64,000 nt of DNA from contig CAJNOI010000228.1 of assembly GCA_905250115.1 (NCBI GenBank), positions 1 through 64,000 of the forward strand, in the 5' to 3' direction. This DNA is from Adineta steineri (lineage: Eukaryota > Rotifera > Eurotatoria > Adinetida > Adinetidae). The notes below the pieces were generated by a model. That model was not told the DNA's origin, did not search any database, and was given only the letters and a program-made list of their open reading frames with translations. Below, piece by piece: positions 27,132-38,985 of the stretch (its first letter is position 1; the number at the start of each line of letters is the position of its first letter). The translations under genes and the position numbers were made by a program.

Positions 27132-30100
27132 ATGAATAATTCCAAAGATGACGAACAGGAAATTTGGAAATCGAATATTCTCGTATGTATCAATTGATAG
27201 AATCATAATTTATTTACTAATTTATAATTTTTCGTAACTAGCAATTCGATATTCCATCCAGTGATGACCAAAAGTTAGAACAGAAACAACTACAAGATTC
27301 ATGCAATGTTGATGATCACGTATATAATTATTTCTTTTTTTTTAGAAGCAAAAGTTCTATCATTCTCTTATCCTAGGGAGTTTCTGATGAAAAAGATGAT
27401 CTGACAACATTAAATGCTCCCTTGTCTCAACCGATACTTAAAGTAACACAAATCGGGATACAAATGGTAGTTGATTTTTTCAATAAAAAGAATTATCTAT
27501 ATAAAATATATTTTAGGTAAATTTATCATGGACATTGAATGATTCTGTTGATCCATCATGGATTAAAGCCTATCGCATTATTGTAAATACAAAATCGACT
27601 GAAATTCTTCCACCTAATCAACATGAATACAAATTAGAAAACCTTGAGCCAGGTATTAAATACCTTAAATCATAGCTTTATTTATGAAATAATCGATTTT
27701 AGATACCACAAATGAAGTTCAAATCTCTGTGACATCTCGTTCAGATTTTGCTGATGAAAAAATCTCTGAACCAGTAAATATTATATGTCCACCACGGCCA
27801 CAAGCACCAACAATCCAATCAATTGATTCTAATCAACCATGTTCCATTGGAATAAAATGGAAAATAAATAAAAATAATTCAGATAGAATAACATCTTTTA
27901 AAATTTTTCTCGATGGAAAACTTCATGATGAAATCGATACTGATGGACAGCATTCATTTAAATATGAATATACTCAATTACAAACTAATCAAACATATTC
28001 AATTTTTATTAAAGCATGTATAAAACAAAACATATTTGATGATTCCATCTATCAATGTGATATTGAATCAAATGCATCGAATGAATTAATATTACAATGT
28101 ACTACTCCATCAAAAGTTGCACCTCTACGAATCGAACGAATGCATCCAGATGGAATTGATATTGTTTGGGATATACCTACGGAAGATCAAGATATGAACA
28201 TAATTGTAAGTTGTATGGTTTGTGTTTTAAAGATTTGTTTGTAAGATTGACAATGTTTATAAGGGATATCAGATATTGAAAAATGGACGACCATTTGGTA
28301 AATCAATACCAGTTGATCAACGACGAGCTTCTATTCATGATCTAGTAGTTGGTAATCGATATTCATTACAAGTAGTACCAATAAGACAACATTCTGATAG
28401 CTTCTTAGAATATAATCCTGAAAATCATGATTCCTATTTGTTAGGACCAAAACTTGACATTGAATTTACAGATTTAATACAGATTCCGTCAAAACTTTGG
28501 ATTGAAAATATTTCTGGTCATTCAGCAGTAGTTTGTTGGTCTCAAGTCGATGATTTATCAAATGAAAATACAATACCAGATAGTTACAAACTACATATTT
28601 GGAATAGTAGAGAACAAACACGTCATCAAACTGCCGTTATTTCAATATCAAGTATGTCTGTTTTCATGTCATTTAATATAGGGTGTATGAAATAATTGAG
28701 TAAATTTATTTTTTCAGAAGATAAAACTAGTCAACAATTAAAAGATCTTCAATCCAGTACAATCTACGAAGTTCAGTTAGAGGCCTATAAGAGACGATAT
28801 CGTCAAATAACAAATGGTATTTTATTATTATTATTGATTTTTAGTAAAAAAATTTTTATTATTTTTAGAATCATATATTGTCTCAACTATATCTGATATT
28901 TTAACATTTGAGACAGGTGCACCACCAAATGCACCATCAAACTTGCATATTATTTCTTGTACCAATACAGCTGTTCGTTTAGGCTTTGATCCATTTATTG
29001 AACATAGTGCAGAAATAATAGCACTTCGTGTTCATTGTGAATCGCTTCATTCAGGAAAGAATTCAAGAGATATTATTTTTGATTTAACACCTGATTCAAC
29101 AGAATTTCTTTTATCAAATTTGATTGAACGTACAGAATATAATGTCACTATTTATGCAATAACTGATGAATATTTAAATGAAATTGATTGTCATGATATT
29201 TCACAGTTACCGAAAAAATTAAAATTATCCAATTGGTTAATAAGTCAAAGTTTACAATTTACAACAAGCGGTTGTGAGCCAGCAAGTCAACTACATATTT
29301 GTAGTGCAACTTTTGAATCAATACAACTTGAATGGATATTACCGAAAGCTTATGGTTCAACAAAATATCTCAGCCAAATACTTCGATGGAAATTAGAACG
29401 TGGTAGTGAGGAACATAGTATGGAACTTGATTGTAATATTGCAAATGCAATAATACCTGGAATACTACAACAAGGTTTATATAGAATCTCACTTGATTCA
29501 TTATTTAGTATGAAAATGAATCTTGAAGATGATGAAATCAATCGAAAAGAAATTTGTTTAACAATAAGTGAAATAACATTGGTACGTTATCGTATACCAG
29601 ATTTATCTGAACGACCAGAAATTTGTCTAACTGGTTATACAACATCAACAATTGATTTAACATGGAATAAACCGAATATGTTTAGTATTATTGATCATCC
29701 AGAAAGATTAAATGAACAAATTAAAATTCATCGAAAATTACTTGGATATAGAGTTGAAATTAATGGACGAAAATATAATACTTTAGATGAAAATCAATAT
29801 CAATGTACATTGACTGAATGTCATGCTGGTGAAGAATATAAAGTACGATTAGTTGCACAAACTAGTGTTCAAAATGAATATCTAAATGATATGGTAAAGA
29901 AACTAAAGATAGATTATCTAAAATTTACAATTCTTATTTTTCTTTTGAATAGTTTTTACATGATGATGAGCCTAATGAAACACCCTCAAAAAAATTACGT
30001 GTTCGAATGTTAACGGATCAAGGTATAAGAAAACAAATATATTTTTCTTTTTAAAATGATTACTTTCTGTATACAATTTAGATCTCCTTCGTTCTTTTCA

Positions 30101-31890
30101 AGCTAATTTTGAATTTCATCATCATGTAACAAAAGAAAATATTATTGAACAAAGAAATGAAATAAAACCATTAGGAAAAATAAATATACATTGGATAGTA
30201 TCAAATATCGAAAATATTTCATATTTTATTCTACAATGGCATTCATCAAAAGATTCATATATTCAACAAAAATTATTCGAAAGTAATGAAACATCATTTA
30301 CAATAGGTTAGTATTATAATCATATATATATTTTATAAGAAAAACTTGATTTCTATAGATGTCTGTGATGAAAAAGAATTTTATATTATTGAAATAATTA
30401 TTGTTACAAACGATGATATAAAATATCAATATGAACAATTAAAAATGCCAATACCAGGTGAACCAGATGCACCAAAACTATGGTTGCTTAAAACATCTGA
30501 TTCAAATTTTGTTGTTGAATGGTCAGAACCAAAATCTTATGGTATACCTATTATTGGCTTTCAATTATATATTGAAGGTAAAAAAGCAGGTGATATGGTT
30601 GAAGTTAATTTACGTCGAGCTGAAATTCCTTCGGAGATTAATCGAGCATATGAAATCAATATATGTGCTTTAACAAATAATCCTCAACGTACACGATCAG
30701 TTATGTCACAAACATTAGCAGTTATTACAACACCAGCAATGCAGATCAATAATAATATAACTCCTGCAATAGCTATTCAAATTGAATCAATTAATGAAGA
30801 AAAACTTCATGTTAATTGGAAAACATTTGTACCGATGACAGAAATACGTTGTTATTATATCCATTATACTTGTTTGAATACTGGTGAAATACAAACTATG
30901 AAAGTATCGAAACGATATCGACATGCAGTAAGAAGAATAAGAAAAAAAAGATGAAAATACTAACTTTTTAATTTTTAATTTTGTTTCTAAAGACAATACG
31001 TAATTTAAACTCGGGTTTTACTTATGAAATCATGGTTTTGGCTGTTGATAAAAATGGTAGAATATTATATTCATCAGATAAAAGTACTATTCATATGAAT
31101 GTGTCACCTAATGCTCCAATTGTTGCAATTCGGTAATATGAATTTTTTTTTGAGAAAATTATTTTATGTTTTATTTAGTGAACGTACAAATGATCATGTA
31201 ACACTTGAATGGCGTCCAGCACCAAATTGTGATGAACTTACTATTGTTAGTTATAAAATTTATGTTAATAATCGTCTAACAGCTATTCTTTCTAATGATC
31301 AATTATCATATACTTTGACAAATGGTTCACCGTGTGAAGAATATACAGTTTATATTCAAGCAATAAGTGATGATAAAAATATTCCGAGTCCAATGTCTCG
31401 TGGTGTCAAATTTTTTTGGCCAGGTATTAAACCAGGTATATTTCGACGTTTAGATGATGGACAAACAGGGATTGTTGTTGTGGCTTGGGAACAACCTCGT
31501 TTAGAAGATGAAACAGACAGATTGATTGGATTTAAAGTATGAAAATTTAGAGGAAATTATGAAGAAATTTTCTTCTTTTGATAGCTTTTTTCAGAAAATA
31601 TATCAACACATGTTGTTCGTTCACATGGTGAATATAATGCTGAAACATATCGAGCAGTAATCTATAATTTAAGTAATGCAAAATATCTTCTTTGGTTAGA
31701 AATTCAAAGTGAACTTTATTCTGTTCGTGCTCGACCCATTACAATTACATCTGGTCGATTTCGAAGTCGCTCATCATTTGCACCAGCAAAATGTTTTTTG
31801 AAGAAACAAAAACGGTAATTTATATCTTCATCTTTCTAATGTATTTCTTCTTTTCTTTACGGTAGATTTCGGCAAATTCAATACTCATGA
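27132..31890 (+). CDS. Multi-FN3-domain protein, 15 exons, 1328 aa
   Basis: Exons 27132-27182, 27242-27319, 27377-27466, 27517-27652, 27703-28205, 28264-28651, 28718-28816, 28869-29893, 29953-30022, 30082-30306, 30359-30927, 30993-31132, 31179-31536, 31585-31814, 31866-31890 sum to 3987 nt with phase preserved. The protein is a chain of fibronectin type III-like domains. Each starts with a Pro-rich linker (APTIQSI, PPNAPSNL, EPDAPKLW), then a W strand (IGIKWKI, NLSWTLN, VTLEWRP) and a Y..Y.(I/V).(I/V) strand with a G(Y/F).(I/V)..NG turn (GYQILKNGRPFG). At least eight domains can be counted. There is no signal peptide or membrane helix. The very basic C-terminus ends RFRQIQYS. It closely follows the cupredoxin/FN3 gene in the same orientation and may act with it or derive from it. 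Exact function is unknown; the FN3 assignment is firm. Confidence 0.75.
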
Positions 31891-32007
31891 ACTTATCATT
31901 TTCTTATTATTATTTGTGCGTGTAATAATCTTTCGATTAAGATTTGTTTATTGAATAAATGGCAGTAAAAAAATAGAAGAATGTTTATGATAAATGATGT
32001 ACTTTTA

Positions 32008-32271
32008 TCAACAAAAACAAATGTTTGTTTTATGAAACATTTTGCTAAGGATAGTTTTGACAAACTTAGGTGTCCATCGAGAAAAAGTTTCCTTGGTGAT
32101 TATATCTTTTCTACCATCATAAACTAATGACCCTAAACAAATTATACATAAAATTTTATATTCAATAATAGTTTTCGAAATACGCGACGTACCTGTCATC
32201 TTTTCGTAATACAAATCGTAATCAGAAGAATAGTTGTAAGGATTATAAGTTTGCTGTTGGTATGATGCCAT
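32008..32271 (-). CDS. Small unrecognised protein, 67 aa, two exons
   Basis: Exons 32193-32271 and 32008-32132 on the minus strand flank a 60-nt intron with GTACGT donor and TTTAG acceptor. The intron is a multiple of three without a stop, so the unspliced frame is also open (87 aa). The spliced protein starts MASYQQQTYNPYNYSSDYD, Gln/Asn/Tyr-rich, then has a basic C-terminal half ending NICFC. No family recognised. It lies tail-to-tail with the FN3 gene, about 120 bases apart. Confidence 0.4.
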   Translation of the reverse strand: MASYQQQTYNPYNYSSDYDLYYEKMTGTSRISKTIIEYKILCIICLGSLVYDGRKDIITKETFSRWTPKFVKTILSKMFHKTNICFC

Positions 32272-33022
32272 ATGATGTAGTTATTTATTTATTCACAAGT
32301 ATACGTTGGCAAATTTTGTATTGAATAGCGTAGAAAAAATGAAACTTTATTAATCATGTTTTTTTCATATGTTATCATGTTGATATGCTTGACTGCAATT
32401 CTATAATATTGTGAAATAACATTCTATTTAAAAATGTAGGTATGAATGAGTAATCAACATAGTCATCAACGCATATAAGTTTGGTGTGGGTGTGGATAGA
32501 TACAAAAAATGTACACACCCAGCCACATTCTAGTTCTTTTTTATCATCGTAGAGATTTCTCCAAGAAAAAATTTAATTTTAAATTTTACTAAGTTTGTAA
32601 TTCTCAAGTGGCATATATGACAAAAATATGCAAATACTGAGTTTTTTAAAATATTGATTAATACATCTGTAAATATGATGATAGTTGTAGACGAACACAG
32701 GAAGAATGACGACGGAAAAAAGAACAACACAATAATTTTAGAGTACGTAAGATACAAGACATTTTATTTTAATGTGTGAGCTGCAGAAAAATTGTCTTTA
32801 TGGTTTTTTTTCTTCTTCTTTTATCTGCGAAGATTAAAATCGACTTGTTATGTAACCAAAGAGAAACGCAAATATACTACACATACAAAGCACAAGAGAA
32901 TTTTTTTATCTATTCCGCGAAAGAAAAAGAAATAGACACTTTAAAATACGACACAAAGGAAGTAAGTTCTTTACTTTTTTTAAGACGACTATACACAATT
33001 AATCATTCTTAATTCCTTTAAG
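32272..33022. other. Intergenic, contains one telomere-like hairpin repeat
   Basis: AT-rich sequence upstream of both the small minus-strand gene and the ADP-ribosyltransferase gene. Frames at 32530-32757 and 32776-33012 lack coding features. The hairpin repeat at 32481-32530 is annotated separately. Confidence 0.5.
32481..32530. repeat. Telomere-like hairpin repeat, copy A
   Basis: GGTGTGGGTGTGG on the left pairs with the right arm ACACACCCAGCCACA across a short AT-rich loop. It is the most diverged of four copies in the window (others at 35551, 39331 and 40859). It lies between the small minus-strand gene and the ADP-ribosyltransferase gene. Confidence 0.6.
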
Positions 33023-34105
33023 ATGCATCGTTTTACCGATATTGAATCAACTTCAAAACAACTACTACCTATCTACAGCTACTTGACTCATGAACTGGTG
33101 TCTCTAACAAAAGCACTTGAACCAATTTCCACGACAATTGATCAACTGGATCGTTTTAGTAAAATCGCGAAAAACGAATGTCATTTTCCTTCCGAACATG
33201 GACTTATTCGTGATGAGTCAGCTGCTATTTATCTTTATACAATGGATTTGGGAGAAAATAGCTTCTGTCAAGTGATTAATTGTGCACTGCGTGCTGAAGA
33301 TCGATCGTTATTAAAACCATGGTTTGCTTATCTTAAACTACTCGATGTAGCCATACAAAAGTTACCAACTGTTCGAAAGAATCTATGGCGTGGTGTTACG
33401 ATAGATATAACGACAAACTTTAAGAAAGGAGACGAATTTACTTGGTGGGCTATGAATTCATGTTCGACTTCTGATAATATTATCAAGAATCTTCTTGGAC
33501 CCAATTCAACATTATTTTTAATTGAGGCAAACAATGGAAAAGATATTTCGAGCTATGCCAATTGTCCAAGTGAAAATGAAGTCATTCTTTGTTCAGGTAC
33601 ACGATTTCGTGTTGTTAGTGATCCTCTAGAACAACCACCGGTGCATTTAATTCATTTGCAAGAAATTACTGATGACGAAGAAGAATCACCATCAATAGTT
33701 CTTAAAACGATAACAACGACACTCACACCAACCACTGCATCTACTCATACGCCGACGAATGTTCAAACTTCACTGATACTTATTCATACTGATCGATGGG
33801 GTAACAGATACGAAGGAGAAATGAAAGACGGAAAAAAACATGGTAAAGGTCATATAGATTTTGCAAATGGTGATAAATTCACAGATGATTATATCAAAGA
33901 CAACATAACAGGACAAGGTGTCTACATTTACGCTAATGGTGCTCGATACGAGGGACAATGGAAAGATAATAAGAAGCATGGAAAAGGTCAAATGGATTTT
34001 GATAGTAGCATAAAATATATAGGTGATTGGATCGAAGACAACAGAGTAGGTCAAGGTATCCACCTTTGTCCTAATGGTGATCGATACGAGTTGAGATATT
34101 CATAA
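33023..34105 (+). CDS. Arginine ADP-ribosyltransferase domain fused to MORN repeats (360 aa)
   Basis: Predicted mono-ADP-ribosyltransferase that would move ADP-ribose from NAD+ to protein arginine. The R-S-ExE catalytic set is visible: Arg123 in LWRGV, the STS of SCSTSDN at 148-150, and Glu184-x-Glu186 in SENEVIL, followed by the SGTRFRV strand. A Thr-rich linker (about 225-255) leads to three or four MORN units (RYEGEMKDGKKHGKG, RYEGQWKDNKKHGKG and degenerate ones between), which usually bind membranes or scaffold complexes. One open exon; no signal peptide, so probably intracellular. The frame stops at 34103-34105 just after YEL, where a 90-nt insert interrupts the MORN series; further MORN units follow (see next entry). 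Expanded families of such transferases are known in bdelloid rotifers. The first Met is chosen because it precedes the conserved helical region. Confidence 0.8.
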   Translation: MHRFTDIESTSKQLLPIYSYLTHELVSLTKALEPISTTIDQLDRFSKIAKNECHFPSEHGLIRDESAAIYLYTMDLGENSFCQVINCALRAEDRSLLKPWFAYLKLLDVAIQKLPTVRKNLWRGVTIDITTNFKKGDEFTWWAMNSCSTSDNIIKNLLGPNSTLFLIEANNGKDISSYANCPSENEVILCSGTRFRVVSDPLEQPPVHLIHLQEITDDEEESPSIVLKTITTTLTPTTASTHTPTNVQTSLILIHTDRWGNRYEGEMKDGKKHGKGHIDFANGDKFTDDYIKDNITGQGVYIYANGARYEGQWKDNKKHGKGQMDFDSSIKYIGDWIEDNRVGQGIHLCPNGDRYELRYS

Positions 34106-34614
34106 ATCATTCATCCATCTGTTGCAAATAGCTGAATATTACAACAATATCGATACTATGCGATAAATGAATAATTACAGGGACAATTCAAAGACAACAA
34201 GGAGCACGGAAAGGGTCAAGCGGATTTTGTAAATGGTGATAAATACTCAGGTGACTGGATCAATAGCGATAGAACAGGTCAAGGTCTCTACATTTTTGCT
34301 AATGGTGATCGATACGAGGGACAATGGAAAGATAACAAAAGGCATGGAAAAGGTAATATGGATTTTGCTAGTGGCGCAAAATACACAGGTGATTATATCG
34401 ACAACAAGAGAGCAGGTCAAGGTGTCTGCATTTATGCTAATGGTGATCAGTACGAGTCAAGATATTTATAAATCATTCATCCATCTGTTATCAATGGCTG
34501 AATACTACAATAGTATCCATGCTACGTGATAAACGAATAATCATAGGGACAATGGAAAGATAACAAAAAGCATGGAAAAGGTAACATGAATTTTGAAAAT
34601 GGTGATAAATACAC
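34091..34614 (+). pseudogene. Extra MORN-repeat units interrupted by two 90-nt inserts, running into the gap
   Basis: After the ART stop, MORN sequence resumes at 34181 (GQFKDNKEHGKG, then RYEGQWKDNKRHGKG), reaches an identical type of break at 34457-34546, and resumes at 34547 (GQWKDNKKHGKG) until the N run. The inserts 34091-34180 and 34457-34546 are homologous 90-nt copies. Removing exactly 90 nt restores the MORN frame, but each contains an in-frame stop. A canonical GT-AG intron at these points would be 91 nt and break the frame. They may be non-canonical introns, or the region may be a tandemly duplicated 3' end of the ART gene that is decaying. Confidence 0.55.
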
Positions 34615-34714
34615 NNNNNNNNNNNNNNNNNNNNNNNNNNNNNNNNNNNNNNNNNNNNNNNNNNNNNNNNNNNNNNNNNNNNNNNNNNNNNNNNNNNNNN
34701 NNNNNNNNNNNNNN
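34615..34714. other. Assembly gap (100 N)
   Basis: Exactly 100 N, so the true size is unknown. It separates MORN-repeat sequence on the left from pentapeptide-repeat sequence on the right. Whether these belong to one gene cannot be decided. The gap lies in a tandem-repeat region, a likely cause of the assembly break. Confidence 0.95.
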
Positions 34715-36668
34715 TTAAATAAGTTGAATTTACAATGCATTTCTTTTGATCAGATATCAATGTCAAATGGGGAGTTTTCATCTGTTAATTTAAATGGTGC
34801 ATCATTTGATGGAGCACGATTAGATAAAGTGAAATTTGATGGATCATCTTTACTTTGTGTTAGTTTTAATGGTGCAAATCTGGCAGGTGCACACTTTTCA
34901 AACAGTGATTTGTCAGGAGCTAAAATAACGGAAGATCAAATAAACCAGGCATCTTTTCACAATGTAACTATGCCAAACGGAAAGAACAGCGAAATCATAT
35001 CCTCAATGACAACAAAAAAACCTGTAACACAAATAACAACAAAAATGTCAACAACAACATCACCAACATCAACGCCATCAACAACTACAACAACAATGTC
35101 ATCATCAACAACGACAACAGCAACAACAACATCATCATCATCATCATCATCATCAACAACAACAACTTCAACTTCAACTACAACATCATCAACATCAACT
35201 TCAACTTCAACTTCAACAACATCAACTTCAACAACATCAACATCAACATCAACTACAACTTCAACAACATCATCAATAGCAGCAGCAATAGAAGCAACAT
35301 CGTCAACATCAGTAGCAATAGACGCAACATCAGCGGCAACAAACATTAGTGAGTGTTGGATTAAATATCTAGTGCTTACGTCAGTTGTTGAAAAGAGAAA
35401 TAGTTTTACGAGATTTAAAAATCTAGTGTTCAGTACTTCGAATCAACTTCAATCCGAAAAAATAAGACAAGTTTGTTGGACAGAAAACTTTTCAAGATGG
35501 AAAAATAATCTTTTTACACAGGCAAGCTAGCATTTGTGTACAAAACTAAAGAGGGTGTGGGTGTAAGTATAAGTATTATATCCATCATACACCCACCCTT
35601 GATTAGGAAGTTGTATTAGACAGCGCATAGAGTGGAGCAAAAGATTATTTCAGTTAGACTTGAAACTATTAAAAATGGTTCAAAGAAGTCTACCCGATTC
35701 TATTCATTAGCTTTATACTAACTGAGATCACATTATTCAAATCCTATACAATTCAACATCTTAAAAAGAATTTGTTTTCTGATAGCCTACAACCTTTTTC
35801 TTAATGAAACTACTTACTCAGTTGGCACTAAACCAGAAGCAGTAGCAGTCGTCGACGTGAATACCGACAACAAACCCGATATTGTTGTTGCAAACTCTAA
35901 TTCGGACAACGTCAGTGTTCTTCTCAACGCAGGCAATGGTACCTTTAATACTTCAGCGACTTACTCAGTTGGCTCATCACCATACTCAGTAGCAGTCGTC
36001 GATGTGAATGGCGATAACAAATCCGATATTATTGTTGCAAATTATGGTTCAAACAACGTCGGTGTTCTTCTCAACGCAGGTAGTGGAACCTTTAATGCGC
36101 AAACTACTTACTCGGTCAGCTTCAATCCGTATTCGATAGCTGTTGTCGATGTGAATAGTCACAATAAACGTGATATTATTGTTGCAAACTCTGGCTCGAA
36201 CAATGTCGGTGTTCTTCTCAATGCAGGCAGTGGCACCTTTAATATTCAAATTACTTACGCAGTTAGTTCTGGTCCACGCTCAGTAGCAGTCGTCGATGTG
36301 AATAGCGACTATAACCTGATATTATTGTTGCAAACTCTCGTTCGAACACTGTTGGTGTTCTTCTCAACGCAGGTAATGGCACCTTTGATAATCAAACTAT
36401 TTACCCAGTTGGCACTTTTCCATGGTCAGTAGCAGTCACCGATGTGAATAGTGACAATCGGCCTGATATTATTGTTACAAACTCTGATTCGAACGACGTC
36501 AATGTTCTTCTCAATGCAGGCAGTGGCGCCTTTAATATTCAAATTACTTACGCAGTTAGCTCTTCTCCATCATCAGTAGCAGTCATCGATGTGAATAACG
36601 ATAATAAACCCGATATTATTGTTGCAAAATCTGCTTCGAGCAACATCGGTGTTCTCTTACATTGTTAA
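34715..36668 (+). CDS. Pentapeptide repeat - Ser/Thr linker - FG-GAP (VCBS-like) repeat protein, 5' end in gap, one frameshift
   Basis: After the gap the frame encodes about 12 pentapeptide repeats (pattern A(N/S)L/F.., for example NLNGASFDGARLDKVKFDG), then a Thr/Ser-rich tract of about 100 residues, likely an extracellular linker. A donor at 35348 and an acceptor ending at 35785 join it in frame to an FG-GAP section: repeated blocks of VAVVDVN.DNKPDIIVAN, then VGVLLNAGSGTF. These bind calcium in a beta-propeller in related proteins. At least five blocks are present. Near 36310-36316 one base is missing relative to the other repeats, shifting the frame; the last two blocks continue in the new frame to the stop at 36666-36668. 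Repeats of this style are common in bacteria, so horizontal origin is plausible but unproven. Confidence 0.6.
35551..35602. repeat. Telomere-like hairpin repeat, copy B (in an intron)
   Basis: GAGGGTGTGGGTGT on the left and ACACCCACCCTTG on the right pair as a hairpin. The preceding CAAAACTAAA matches CAAAACTACT before copy C, so the two are homologous beyond the G-rich core. It lies inside the 438-nt intron between the Ser/Thr linker and the FG-GAP repeats. Confidence 0.7.
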
Positions 36669-37477
36669 GGCTTATCGATGATTATTATCTATTTATTTAT
36701 TAATATTTTACTACTCTACTAAAACTATTACGCTTATAAAACATTATACGATCCGAACTGCTATTTAGCTTCATTCAATATTAAGAATTTCAGTAAAACT
36801 TTGCGACTATGGATATTAATAACAAATACATTAGTATCCATACATTGAACAGTAATTCATTATTTCATAATAATATTTCTAGTTATGGAACTATGTGTAT
36901 TGCAATTACTCAAAATTCAAAACATTAGTTTTGGATGTGTAAAACAATATAGAAAAATTTCATAGACTTGATTATTTATCTGTAATCTGTTCAACACAAG
37001 CTTTTTAACCCTCTGAAAATAAATAAACTACTACTGATTCTAAGAGGCAAAGTATACTTAAAGATGTGGGTTATGTCAAGATAACGATGGTAAAGAAGAT
37101 AACCACTTTCACCATCTTTTTAAATATAGTTTGATGATAATTCAAGTATCTATTGAAAAGTAACTAATATCTTTTAGTCAACTAGATTTCTATAAATATA
37201 TATATACATTACGACAAATCTCTTTGGGTTTTTCGAGTGATCACGTATTTTGCAAAATATCTGAATCAACATATAGTCCTATGTGAGCGAGTTGTTTGCA
37301 TATAGATTTCTCTTTTGTTGGATGATCATGAGTACACATAAAAAATTTCGGTAGAATTAAAAATCTTTAACCGTCAATCAATATTTAGTTTTGAATAGTT
37401 CCGCAGTTGCAAAGATCTTCATTATTTTCTTTTCAATCAAGCAATATTTATTTAAAAAAAGAAATAAAAAACGCAAT
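36669..37477. other. Intergenic between convergent genes, no gene seen
   Basis: AT-rich sequence between the FG-GAP gene and the 3' end of the superoxide dismutase gene. It contains the second copy of the 20-nt shared word at 36801-36820. No coding-like frame. Confidence 0.5.
36801..36820 (+). repeat. 20-nt word shared exactly with 10301-10320
   Basis: Same sequence and orientation as the copy upstream of the V-ATPase gene, 26.5 kb away. The flanks differ apart from an upstream A-rich stretch. Confidence 0.5.
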
Positions 37478-38413
37478 TTAGCGAACACGTATTGTACCGC
37501 ATGCTATACGAGGACCAGCATTTCTACAAATTCGATGAAAATATCAATAAACAAAAGTGGCAACCCAGTATACGAACACTTACCCAGTGGTGTTACTTTC
37601 ACCTTTGCCTGTGTGACCTCCATCATCAGTCAAATTATGGATCATAAGCGGTAAACCAATTACATTTCTTGTCTTATCGAATCCGATCGAAATGACATTA
37701 TCACGCATTGCAATATAGGCTCTGCCATTACCATCTGTTTCAATGTTACCTAAATCGCCGACATGCCGTTGTGAATCTCTAGGCATGCCATGAGACACAT
37801 CTATCATAACAGATAAAGTATAAAATTCATCAATGTATTCTAAAAAACTGAACTTACTGTAGGGATTGAAATGAGCTCCACCAGCTGAACAATTGTGATT
37901 GTCATCAATGGGTAATGAATGAATATGAAAACCCTAATAGAAATGTAATGCTTATTGAAAAAAATCATGTTTAGACTGTGACAAGCCATTTATGGAACTT
38001 CGGCTGTTTATAACTGGGTATCAAAACAATCATAGATGGTGCTCTTTAACGTGAGAATATTATGAAAAACTGATTTATGACATTCTATTATCGCTGTTTT
38101 TCTTTTTGTTGTAAAAATATGAAGAATGATAACGAAACTCTATAATGTAACGGAAGACATCAAACTGACTCTTTCTACTTCAAACGAAAGACGAAGTAAA
38201 ATGTAATAATTATATTACCAACGTTGCCATGGGTCTCAAACGATTAACAGAACCGGAAATGATAACACCCCAAGCTACTTCTTGCTCGTTGAAGCCGATC
38301 GTTCCAATAAAGTCATTTGTCCCTGAGAGATACATTTCGGCCTGAGCATAATTCCCATTAGCTATCTGTGCGAGAGCAACAACAAATACCAGAAAAATAA
38401 GAATACGTTTCAT
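37478..38413 (-). CDS. Secreted Cu/Zn superoxide dismutase, four exons, 177 aa
   Basis: Converts superoxide to oxygen and hydrogen peroxide, here outside the cell or in the secretory pathway. Exons on the minus strand: 38219-38413, 37858-37933, 37584-37800, 37478-37523 (534 nt). The start encodes a signal peptide (MKRILIFLVFVVALAQIANG). Metal ligands are present: the two His of GFHIHS, His of GGAHFNP, the His and Asp of RHVGDLGN, and His of DDGGHTGKG. The disulfide Cys pair is NCSAGG and ACGTIRV, and the active-site Arg precedes ACG (GPRIACG). The protein ends RIACGTIRVR, as usual. No defect is seen. It could help rotifers tolerate oxidative stress on desiccation; that is inference. Confidence 0.9.
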
Positions 38414-38985
38414 CTTTAGTTGTTCGAAAATGTTGTGTAATGATTTACATGGTAGAAGAAAAGAAGAAGAACAACGATGACTTGATAAAAAGTTCTTATC
38501 TCATATTTCATATGGGTGGTACAAAGCATGAAAAACCATGCGTACTCCCCCAATATAGCATCATTTTGTTCTATTATTTATTACACAGACATTGAAAATG
38601 GTGTTCTCTTATCTTTTTCTCTAATAAAGAAATTATTGAGTCATTGTGCAAGACTATCACATGGAGACGAGTGCTTAAAACAATAAAAGAGATTTATTTC
38701 GCATTGATAGTCATTTTTGTCGCTCTTGCTAACTTGCCCCAGTGTCTGAATCATGCATGAAGCTTCACCCTCTTTTTAAAGAATGTTTCCGTTTTGAGTG
38801 ATGAAAGGAAAGAAGGGCTTGCCACTAATATTTCACTAAATAGGCAATAACAATGATAAAAAAAAATCATTCTTCTGAGTTGAATCAAACGATAGTTGTT
38901 CTCGATTGAAATCAAAACGAAGTCATCTCTTCTAGATTTTATTGATTCATTTACCTGAATCGCAAGACTGAAGTAACAAATAGCT
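38414..38985. other. Divergent intergenic region, no gene seen
   Basis: Lies between the divergently oriented superoxide dismutase gene (minus) and the leucine-rich-repeat gene (plus), so it holds both promoters. A minus-strand frame at 38751-39086 has no recognisable features. No regulatory site could be identified. Confidence 0.5.

Noticed and set aside
34957..35346. 129-codon minus-strand frame rich in Val and Asp
   Set aside because: It is the antisense of the Thr/Ser-repeat linker; low-complexity repeats often leave the reverse frame open.
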